This document shows positions 8,395 through 14,693 of a DNA stretch of 32,645 nt, piece after piece. The stretch is taken from NCBI GenBank assembly GCA_947854175.1, contig CANTYJ010000063.1, positions 1-32,645 of the forward strand. Direction: 5' to 3'. The stretch's first letter is position 1; every line of letters begins with the position of its first letter. Origin of the DNA: an uncultured Turicimonas sp. (lineage in GTDB: Bacteria > Pseudomonadota > Gammaproteobacteria > Burkholderiales > Burkholderiaceae_F). A model generated the notes under the pieces. The model saw nothing but the letters and a program-made list of their open reading frames with translations, was not told where the DNA came from and searched no databases. A program made the translations under genes and the position numbers.

Positions 8395-8419
8395 ATTCTA
8401 CACCCTTTTTGTAGAAAAA
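8395..8419 (-). promoter_or_regulatory. Possible promoter of rpsF overlapping an inverted repeat
   Basis: On the minus strand TAGAAT (plus positions 8395-8400) matches a -10 box at 5 of 6 bases, with a weak TTGTTT about 16 bases upstream. The -10 is the right arm of a perfect inverted repeat, TTCTACA (8396-8402) and TGTAGAA (8410-8416). An operon start here fits the 5' position of rpsF. Confidence 0.35.
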
Positions 8420-8450
8420 CAAAAAGTTGGAATCGATAGCTTTGTAAAAA

Positions 8451-9194
8451 TTATTGTTGAGTTCTTTGTCTTACAGTTTCATAGAGGCAAATGCCGGCAG
8501 CAACAGAAACATTCAGACTTTCTACGCTTCCTAGCATCGGAATAGCAGCCAGGTCCGAGCAACGTTTTCTTGTCAGATGTCTTAATCCATCTCCTTCAGC
8601 ACCCAATACCCAAGCAAATGGTCCTGTTTGCACAAAATCGTAAATGGACTTCTTCGCTTCACCGGCCGTACCTACAACCGGAATACCGGCATCAATCAGT
8701 TCGACGATAGAAGCGGATAAATTGGTCACTCTGACCAGTGGCACAGAGTCAGATCCTCCGGCACTTGCTTTAATGGCTGCCGGTGTTAAATCTGCAGATC
8801 TGTCTTTAGGAACAATGACAGCTTGTACACCTGCTGCATCTGCCACTCTCAGGCAAGCTCCCAAATTTCTGGGATCAGTTACGCCATCAAGTAAAAGCAA
8901 TAAGGTTGTTTGATTAATTGAATCCATCAAATCATCAAAACTTAAAGCACATTCAACCGGTTTTGCCAAGGCAATAATTCCTTGATGAGGAATTCCCCCT
9001 GATAATCCTTCGAGCCTTTGATGATCTGCTTTCATGACACGAATACCCGCCTTTCCCAAAGCATCGAGCATCCTCATCATTCTTGCATCCTTTCTTGTTA
9101 GGTCAGCATAGACCGCCTCAATCGTTGAAGGATCTTTTTTTAATCTCGCACTGACCGCATGAAAGCCGGTCAAAACTACATTATTCTTTGCCAT
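8451..9194 (-). CDS. rlmB: 23S rRNA (guanosine-2'-O-)-methyltransferase RlmB
   Basis: A 247-residue SpoU/TrmH-type SPOUT methyltransferase, the enzyme that methylates G2251 of 23S rRNA in E. coli. The three motifs are visible: NLGACLR at 110-116, VLGAEGDG at 196-203 and IPMLGSVESLNVSVA at 218-232, which form the trefoil knot and SAM site. An N-terminal substrate-binding domain covers residues 1-80. It lies 24 bases behind rnr, the usual rnr-rlmB pairing. Confidence 0.95.
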   Translation of the reverse strand: MAKNNVVLTGFHAVSARLKKDPSTIEAVYADLTRKDARMMRMLDALGKAGIRVMKADHQRLEGLSGGIPHQGIIALAKPVECALSFDDLMDSINQTTLLLLLDGVTDPRNLGACLRVADAAGVQAVIVPKDRSADLTPAAIKASAGGSDSVPLVRVTNLSASIVELIDAGIPVVGTAGEAKKSIYDFVQTGPFAWVLGAEGDGLRHLTRKRCSDLAAIPMLGSVESLNVSVAAGICLYETVRQRTQQ

Positions 9195-9218
9195 TATCTC
9201 TACTTTCCAATCTAACGG

Positions 9219-11618
9219 TTACTTCGCTGAAGATGCTCTCTTTCGTCCGGAAGGTGTCCTCGTCGAGCGAGAACTTGTCGAACGTTCTGATTTCTTGCTT
9301 CCCGTTGAAACTTTTCTTTTACTGCTTTTGGAAGCTTTTTTCACAGGTTTTGTTCTCTCTTCCTCTAAAAGAATGAATTCTATTCTTCTGGCTTCCAAAT
9401 CGCAGCGCATGAGTTTTACTTTCACTCTTGTTCCCAATTTGAAAACTTTCCCTGAATATGAACCTTTTAACTGATTGAGCTTTTCGTCGTATACAAAGTA
9501 ATCTTGTCCAAGTTCAGCAACATGGATTGAGCCTTCAACGTAATAATCGTTAAGAGTTACGAACAATGCAAATGGAGCAACACCGGTGACAATTCCCTCG
9601 AAGGACTGACCAATTAAATCTTGCATGTAATAGCATTTGAGCCATGCCATGACATCATAACTAGCTTCATCGGCTCGTCTTTCATATTCAGAACACAACA
9701 GACCGAGTTTTTCCCAGACTTCAATATGAGGTATTTTCTTTGTTTCGTCTTCTTCCATCATCCTCATTTGAATCGGGGCGGCAGCCTTATCAGGCTCAAC
9801 TAACAGTTTCGGTACGTAATTCTTTCCATTAAGAATTCCTCTGATGGCACGATGAACCAAAAGGTCAGGGTATCGTCTGATAGGAGAGGTGAAATGAGTA
9901 TAGGCCGGATAAGCCAGACCGAAGTGTCCTAAGTTATGGGGACTGTATACGGCTTGTTGCATGGACCTCAGAAGCAATGTCTGGAGAGGAACCTTATCCG
10001 GTCTATCTTTAATTTTGTCAAGCACTTTACAGTAGTCGGCAGGCGTCGGCTTATCTCCTCCCTCCAGAGTCAATCCGTATGGTGCCAAACTAGCTCTAAC
10101 TTTTTCCAATCTGTCTTCACTAGGCGGCTCATGTATACGATAAAGACATGTTGCCTTATTTAACTGAAGGAAATCGGCAGCACATGTATTAGCAACCAGC
10201 ATCATCTCTTCAATCAGACGGTGTGCATCATTGCGTTCACGAGGCAGGATCTTTTCAATTTTACCCTGGGCATCAGCAACGATATATGTCTCCACTGTTT
10301 CAAAATCCATTGCGCCCCGATACTCTCTTGAAACGATAAGTACCTTGAACAGGTTATAAAGATCCTGTACATGAGGATAGACATCTTTCATTGCTAATGC
10401 CGCAGGTCCCTTGGGATCCTGCAAAGCATTCCATACATCGTCATAGATTAACCGTGCAGCCGAATTGATAACTGCGGGGTAAAACTGGTAGGCAATAACA
10501 TCCCCTTTTCTACTGAGAACAGCATCGCAAACCATTGTGCAACGATCAACGTTAGGGTTCAAAGAGCACAGACCATTCGATAGCTCTTCAGGTAACATCG
10601 GAATGACTTTGGTCGGGAAATAAACACTTGTAGTCCTTTCCTGTGCATCTTTATCGATTGGAGAACCCGGTTTTACATAATGAGAGACATCTGCAATGGC
10701 AACCAATAATCTGTACGAACCGTCTTTTCCCATTGGTTCACAATAAACAGCATCATCGAAGTCTTTAGCATCCGGTCCGTCAATAGTTACGAACGGAACA
10801 TCTCTTAAGTCAACTCGGTTTTTCAAATCCGTTTTTGTAACGTGATCCGAAAACTTCTTTACGGCTTCTGATGTAGCTTCGGAAAACTTATGTGGCACTC
10901 CAAATTTTCTGACAGCAATTTCAATTTCCATTCCTTTGTCATCCGGCTTACCAATGACTTCATTGATAATTGCTTGAGGGTGCAAAGGTAAGAAGCCTTT
11001 ATCTTTCAAACTGATCTCTACGACATCACCATCATCGACTTTTATCCCCTCGAGATCAGTTATAACAAACTCGGCCTGAATTCGAGGATCTTCCGGTTTA
11101 ACAATACGTTTACCGCGTTTTGAATGGTAAATTCCAACGATTGAGTTAAATTTTCTCGAAACAACCTTCAATACCGAGGCAATCATCTTGTCTCTACTGT
11201 CAAAGCCTCCACAGACAGCTTCAATCCGGTCATCAGGGAGCAGTTTTCTCATTGTTTCTTCCGGAATATACAAATCCGGAACATCTTCGTCACAAATCAA
11301 AAAGCCGTAGCCGTTTTTATGAGCTTGAACAACACCGGAGAAAATCTTTTCATCTCCTACATATCGGATTCGATTCAAAGAGTCGAGCGATATGAGTCCG
11401 TCCTTGATAAGACCCTCCAAAATTTCTTTGGTGAAAGCTGCCGATAACCCATATCTTTTTGTCAAAGTTTTGATTAGAGTCGGCATTCCTATATCGCCTT
11501 TGCTGGTGGATAAAAAATCAAGGAATTCTTCTTTTGCTTCCGCAATTGACCCGATGAAAATTTCGTCCATATATGAACTTTTATTTTTTCTTACTGTAAT
11601 TTTGGGTGCCTCTATCAT
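9219..11618 (-). CDS. rnr: Ribonuclease R
   Basis: A 799-residue 3'-5' exoribonuclease of the RNB family that can degrade structured RNA. Order of domains: N-terminal winged-helix region (about 25-90), cold-shock OB domains (about 90-250), the RNB catalytic domain starting near 270 with D280, D286, D288 and D289 in VTIDGPDAKDFDDAV, an S1 domain (about 675-750), and a Lys/Ser/Arg-rich tail of about 45 residues. The start at 11618 has no clear ribosome binding site; the ATG 16 codons later (11570) is a possible alternative. It is divergent from the tRNA-Leu gene. Confidence 0.95.
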   Translation of the reverse strand: MIEAPKITVRKNKSSYMDEIFIGSIAEAKEEFLDFLSTSKGDIGMPTLIKTLTKRYGLSAAFTKEILEGLIKDGLISLDSLNRIRYVGDEKIFSGVVQAHKNGYGFLICDEDVPDLYIPEETMRKLLPDDRIEAVCGGFDSRDKMIASVLKVVSRKFNSIVGIYHSKRGKRIVKPEDPRIQAEFVITDLEGIKVDDGDVVEISLKDKGFLPLHPQAIINEVIGKPDDKGMEIEIAVRKFGVPHKFSEATSEAVKKFSDHVTKTDLKNRVDLRDVPFVTIDGPDAKDFDDAVYCEPMGKDGSYRLLVAIADVSHYVKPGSPIDKDAQERTTSVYFPTKVIPMLPEELSNGLCSLNPNVDRCTMVCDAVLSRKGDVIAYQFYPAVINSAARLIYDDVWNALQDPKGPAALAMKDVYPHVQDLYNLFKVLIVSREYRGAMDFETVETYIVADAQGKIEKILPRERNDAHRLIEEMMLVANTCAADFLQLNKATCLYRIHEPPSEDRLEKVRASLAPYGLTLEGGDKPTPADYCKVLDKIKDRPDKVPLQTLLLRSMQQAVYSPHNLGHFGLAYPAYTHFTSPIRRYPDLLVHRAIRGILNGKNYVPKLLVEPDKAAAPIQMRMMEEDETKKIPHIEVWEKLGLLCSEYERRADEASYDVMAWLKCYYMQDLIGQSFEGIVTGVAPFALFVTLNDYYVEGSIHVAELGQDYFVYDEKLNQLKGSYSGKVFKLGTRVKVKLMRCDLEARRIEFILLEEERTKPVKKASKSSKRKVSTGSKKSERSTSSRSTRTPSGRKRASSAK

Positions 11619-11716
11619 TTTAAAATCAAGCTCTTTAATTGTAACTTTTGGGCTTTTTACAAGAGATATTTATCGCTCATAGTGGATAGTTGATTTCAAA
11701 AAATTCCGCTGTCAGA

Positions 11717-11745
11717 TTGAATATTTTTAAAGTTTGTGTAATAAT
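11717..11745 (+). promoter_or_regulatory. Promoter of the tRNA-Leu gene
   Basis: TTGAAT (11717-11722) and TAATAAT (11739-11745) are 16-17 bases apart, and the tRNA begins 11 bases further on. The position and match suggest a strong sigma-70 promoter. Confidence 0.6.
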
Positions 11746-11756
11746 CCTCAGCTCGT

Positions 11757-11843
11757 GCCCATGTGGCGAAATTGGTAGACGCACCAGCTTCAGGTGCTGG
11801 CGCCTTCACGGGCGTGCTGGTTCGAGTCCAGTCGTGGGCACCA
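11757..11843 (+). tRNA. tRNA-Leu (anticodon CAG)
   Basis: An 87-base class II tRNA. The acceptor stem GCCCATG pairs with CGTGGGC. The anticodon stem CCAGC/GCTGG encloses TTCAGGT, giving anticodon CAG for CUG codons. A long variable arm (CGCCTTCACGGGCG) and the TTCGAGTCC T-arm follow, and CCA is encoded (11841-11843). Confidence 0.96.
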
Positions 11844-11856
11844 AAATATAACCTTT

Positions 11857-11889
11857 AAAAACCCCGTAACTCCACGGGGTTTTTGTTTT
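11857..11889 (+). terminator. Intrinsic terminator of tRNA-Leu
   Basis: ACCCCGT (11861-11867) pairs with ACGGGGT (11874-11880) around a 6-base loop, with A-runs before and TTTTTGTTTT after. Confidence 0.85.
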
Positions 11890-11978
11890 ATTTATTTTAG
11901 TTAATTAGGCTAGGAAACCTTAAATTTTCATTGGATTTCATGCTCTTCATTTTTGGAGAGCACTAATAATTAGAAAAA

Positions 11979-12362
11979 TTAAGCAGAAAGGATGCGTGAA
12001 GCAATATAGCCAGAGCGACTCTCACCGGCTTCTTTTGCTAGATTATCTAATTTTTTTAGTACTCTTGCCGGCAAAGTAATATTTACTCTCTCTACCTTAT
12101 CGGAAAGTTCATATATTGGAAAATCAACAAATAACCATAAACAACCGTTGAAATCTGGATTATTTAAATACTTTTCGACATTAGATGGATTAGGAACAGA
12201 TCTATTTTCATCAAGAACGCACTCCATCCAACCAAAGCCTGCTTCTTTTATAGAGTTTTCTAAATCCTCTATAGAATCAGCTTCACTAATAACGCCCGGC
12301 AAATCGGGAACTTCAGCTGAATAAACACCGTCAATACTCCAAACAGCAACAGGATATTTCAT
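11979..12362 (-). CDS. hicB: HicB family antitoxin with ribbon-helix-helix domain
   Basis: A 127-residue antitoxin. The N-terminal half MKYPVAVWSIDGVYSAEVPDLPG is the HicB-like partial RNase H fold that covers the toxin. The C-terminal half (VERVNITLPARVLKKLDNLA, then ESRSGYIASR) is a ribbon-helix-helix DNA-binding domain, so it should repress its own operon. The start at 12362 is preceded by GGTGAGAG. A GTG 16 codons upstream (12410) is also open, but the conserved domain begins at the chosen ATG. A near-copy of the ribosome-binding sequence (GGTGAGAGT) lies 40 bases further upstream. It is 55 bases behind hicA. Confidence 0.88.
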   Translation of the reverse strand: MKYPVAVWSIDGVYSAEVPDLPGVISEADSIEDLENSIKEAGFGWMECVLDENRSVPNPSNVEKYLNNPDFNGCLWLFVDFPIYELSDKVERVNITLPARVLKKLDNLAKEAGESRSGYIASRILSA

Positions 12363-12417
12363 ACTCTCACCAAGTTTAAAAGAGTGGAAGTGACTGCAAA
12401 TCACTCTCACCGACCAA

Positions 12418-12609
12418 TTAATACTTAAGTTTTATACCACTTTGTCTCTCAATAGTCTTAAAAGTAGGAAGAGCCATATCTTTACGAAGATGAGGCAAAG
12501 TTACATGGCCGCTCTTTTGAGGATTAGTAAAAATATGATGACTACCTTTAATACGATTCAGAATCCATCCATTTAAGCTAAGCATGTCGATCACTTCTTG
12601 ACTAGTCAC
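12418..12609 (-). CDS. hicA: HicA family mRNA interferase toxin
   Basis: A 63-residue protein of the HicA double-stranded-RNA-binding fold, which cleaves mRNA when not bound by HicB. The active His is in IKGSHHIFTNP, followed by GHVTLPH and a C-terminal TIERQSGI helix, all typical of HicA. A GTG at 12609 was chosen as start, because GAGGA lies 6 bases upstream and the length then fits the family. The longer frame to 12651 would run into the palindromic operator. Toxin first, antitoxin second is the usual hicAB order. Confidence 0.87.
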   Translation of the reverse strand: MTSQEVIDMLSLNGWILNRIKGSHHIFTNPQKSGHVTLPHLRKDMALPTFKTIERQSGIKLKY

Positions 12610-12634
12610 AATTAATCCTCGAAGAGATACGACA

Positions 12635-12651
12635 GTGTGTATGGTACACAC
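12635..12651 (-). promoter_or_regulatory. Palindromic operator candidate of hicAB
   Basis: GTGTGTA (12635-12641) and TACACAC (12645-12651) form a perfect 7-bp inverted repeat with a 3-base spacer, 26 bases upstream of hicA. A -10-like TACCAT lies inside it on the minus strand. The HicB ribbon-helix-helix domain is the obvious candidate to bind. Confidence 0.55.
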
Positions 12652-13023
12652 CTAAAGATTTTTATCCATGTAACTCACCACAACAGTGTTAGACTCAACA
12701 TACTCAATACAATTAAACAAGCACCTGGGGAGTTTTTTTCATTTTCAACTTATGATGTTTCCTAGTTTTTCATAAATATATTGATACTGAGTCTTGGTTG
12801 GTCTGCGTTACTAAAACTTTCATAGAAATTTTAGTTTACTTGCATCAAAAGTCAGCTCTAATACATATGCATTAGGCACCCATATGGCTTTGACTGAGAC
12901 TTCGCGTCTTCAGTTGACAAAGTTATTTTTAAAGTTATCAACTACTCTGTACCTTCAATGTTTTATAAAAACTCATTCCCAGTCGAGCCAAAAGAAAAAT
13001 TCCCGTACATCAAATAGTTCGGT

Positions 13024-13041
13024 TGTAAAAATATTTTTACA
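13024..13041. repeat. Perfect 18-bp palindrome
   Basis: TGTAAAAATATTTTTACA reads the same on both strands. Its right end supplies the TTTACA -35 box of the putative promoter, which makes it a plausible repressor or activator site for the NlpC/P60 gene. Confidence 0.6.
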
Positions 13042-13063
13042 TTTAGAAAAGCTATAGTAGAAT
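13036..13063 (+). promoter_or_regulatory. Probable promoter of the NlpC/P60 gene
   Basis: TTTACA (13036-13041) and TAGAAT (13058-13063) each match sigma-70 consensus at 5 of 6 bases with 16-base spacing. Transcription would start near 13070, giving a leader of about 200 bases. Confidence 0.5.
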
Positions 13064-13186
13064 TCAAGCGTTACATTACCTACCCTCTGTCAGATTGTTG
13101 CTTTTATAAAGAATTCTTTTTTGTTAGAAGTACAAAGTCTTTCAGAGCTTACTGATTTAATCGTTTAAAAATTAATTGGAAGTGCA

Positions 13187-13253
13187 GGTACCTAACAGGT
13201 GCCTTAGATACGGGAGAAGTCCCATGAAGAGATTCATCGGACTTTCCATTTAG
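13187..13253 (+). promoter_or_regulatory. Leader hairpin and 9-codon upstream frame before the NlpC/P60 gene
   Basis: GGTACCT pairs with AGGTGCC around a 3-base loop. Then a GGGAG ribosome binding site sits in a second small hairpin (GGGA/TCCC) just before an ATG at 13224. That frame reads MKRFIGLSI and ends at TAG (13251-13253), in the same reading frame as the peptidase gene that starts 15 bases later. Confidence 0.4.
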
Positions 13254-13268
13254 ATTCACAGATTCAAA

Positions 13269-14627
13269 ATGCCGAATGAAAATGCCGATACACCTGCGTT
13301 TCGTGAAACAAGCGGACAACAGACCTCTTTTTTAGCAGAGCCGGTGCATCCTTATAAATTTTTTAGAAAACTTATTCCGGTTATTATCGGAACGATGTTT
13401 CTATGTTCTCATTCGTATTCAAAACCTTCTGTATGCGACAACCTGCTACCGGATGCTAGAAAGGCAGTTCTTAGCCTTAACTTTGACAGAAGAACCGAAG
13501 TCATGGAGGTCATTCCTCAATGCATCCATGACAAGTTGGTATTGAGCGGCAAAACATCCTCAAGAGAACTTCTTGAAAAAATAATTCAGAGAATCCAGGA
13601 ACGTAAAATACAAGTCGTTGATCAGGTTCATATTCTCCCTGACGACTCAGGCATAGATGACAAAAATTGGGGTTTAATCAGCGTACCTGTCGCCTCAATG
13701 CACTCGCAGCCCAAATTTGCCGCTTCTTTTGTAACTCAATCAACGATGGGAACTCCTATAAGAAGAATCCAATCAAAAGATTCCTGGGTTCAAGTTCAGA
13801 CTCCCGATGGTTATTTAGGCTGGATCCATAAAGGTCAATTTAAACCTTTGACAACCTCTGAGTTAGGAAACTGGAATTCATCTGAACTTCTTATTCTGAC
13901 AAGTCGCTTCACCAAAACTGAACTCCGCGACGGGAAGCATCTCGTGATGTTACCTGCGGGTACCATCGTAAGACTTCTTCAGGAGGAAAAAAATTCATAT
14001 GTTGTAGAACTACCTTCCGGTAAGGTTGCTTCCATTTCAACAGAGTCCGCCCAGAATTTTAGAAAATGGGCTTCTGAAAAAGCGAAAGAAATCAAAAATA
14101 ACCGAAAGGGATTTTTCCAAAACGTTCTTCAAACTGCTGACTCAATGTTGGGAACCTCTTATGCTTGGGGAGGGAACTCAACACAAGGGATGGATTGCTC
14201 AGGTTACATTAATACAATTTTTCGGATGAATGGGCTGATCCTGCCTAGAGATAGCGATCAGCTCACTAATTTAGACGGCCCCATCAAAAATGGGCCAAAT
14301 TTTGATCAATGTGACCTTCTTTTCTTTGGTAAGAAAAAAGACGGAAATACTGAAATTCAACACGTTGCATTAGCCAAAGATAAGGATGATTTCTTTCATT
14401 CTTTAGGAGAAGTTCGGCATTCGAGCTTAAATCCTAATGCTGAAAATTTTGATAAGTATGAAAAAGATAGATTCTTATTTGCAATGAGCCTGCCTGACAA
14501 GCTTATCGACAATCCGTGCGCAACGACATTTGAATCTAATCCTTTTTATGCAAAGGCGCCAAGAGCTTTGCGTTACTGTTATCCTGTAGAAAAATATTTA
14601 CAGCGTGAACCAAGTCGTAACTATTGA
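13269..14627 (+). CDS. Exported SH3b-NlpC/P60 cell-wall peptidase (YkfC-like)
   Basis: A 452-residue protein. A hydrophobic stretch at 35-46 after FFRK looks like a signal peptide, but it lies 34 residues from the annotated start; a GTG at 13344 would give a more normal signal sequence. Two SH3-like domains follow (about 133-195 and 205-257), then NlpC/P60 from about 285 with catalytic Cys310 in GMDCSG, His365 in IQHVALA and His377 in FFHSLG. This order matches gamma-D-glutamyl-L-diamino acid endopeptidases of the YkfC type, which trim cell-wall peptides. The specificity is inferred. The start at 13269 lacks a ribosome binding site, while an in-frame ATG at 13224 has one but is cut off by TAG. 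Confidence 0.82.
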   Translation: MPNENADTPAFRETSGQQTSFLAEPVHPYKFFRKLIPVIIGTMFLCSHSYSKPSVCDNLLPDARKAVLSLNFDRRTEVMEVIPQCIHDKLVLSGKTSSRELLEKIIQRIQERKIQVVDQVHILPDDSGIDDKNWGLISVPVASMHSQPKFAASFVTQSTMGTPIRRIQSKDSWVQVQTPDGYLGWIHKGQFKPLTTSELGNWNSSELLILTSRFTKTELRDGKHLVMLPAGTIVRLLQEEKNSYVVELPSGKVASISTESAQNFRKWASEKAKEIKNNRKGFFQNVLQTADSMLGTSYAWGGNSTQGMDCSGYINTIFRMNGLILPRDSDQLTNLDGPIKNGPNFDQCDLLFFGKKKDGNTEIQHVALAKDKDDFFHSLGEVRHSSLNPNAENFDKYEKDRFLFAMSLPDKLIDNPCATTFESNPFYAKAPRALRYCYPVEKYLQREPSRNY

Positions 14628-14651
14628 TTCAAATTACTCATTAGGTTTAAA

Positions 14652-14677
14652 CGAAAAGCCGCTTGCGCGGCTTTTCG
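14652..14677. terminator. Bidirectional terminator between nlpC/P60 and ppk1
   Basis: CGAAAAGCCGC and GCGGCTTTTCG form an 11-bp stem with a TTGC loop between two convergent genes. The A/T ends of the stem provide a short T-run in each direction. Confidence 0.75.
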
Positions 14678-14693
14678 GGTCAAGGATCTAAGC

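Larger units (their letters stand above)
12652..13268. other. 617-base AT-rich intergenic region with promoter and leader elements
   Basis: No protein gene was recognised. Visible structure includes a hairpin at 12893-12914 (ACTGAGAC with GTCTTCAGT, one bulge), a 6-bp inverted repeat AGTTGA/TCAACT spanning 12912-12943 that contains a possible promoter (TTGACA 12914-12919, TATCAA 12936-12941), the 18-bp palindrome at 13024-13041, a second promoter at 13036-13063, a hairpin at 13187-13203 and a 9-codon frame at 13224-13253. The A+T content is visibly above that of the neighbouring genes, as often seen next to toxin-antitoxin loci. Confidence 0.5.

Noticed and set aside
11941-11962. Terminator behind hicB
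   Set aside because: An 8-bp hairpin (TGCTCTTC with GGAGAGCA) is present, but no T-run follows on the minus strand.
13187-13253. Known riboswitch in the NlpC/P60 leader
   Set aside because: The hairpins do not match the conserved cores of riboswitch classes I could recall, including the c-di-AMP class often found before such peptidases.
11757-13268. Genomic island integrated at tRNA-Leu
   Set aside because: HicAB and an AT-rich region follow the tRNA, but there is no integrase gene and I found no repeat of the tRNA 3' end downstream.
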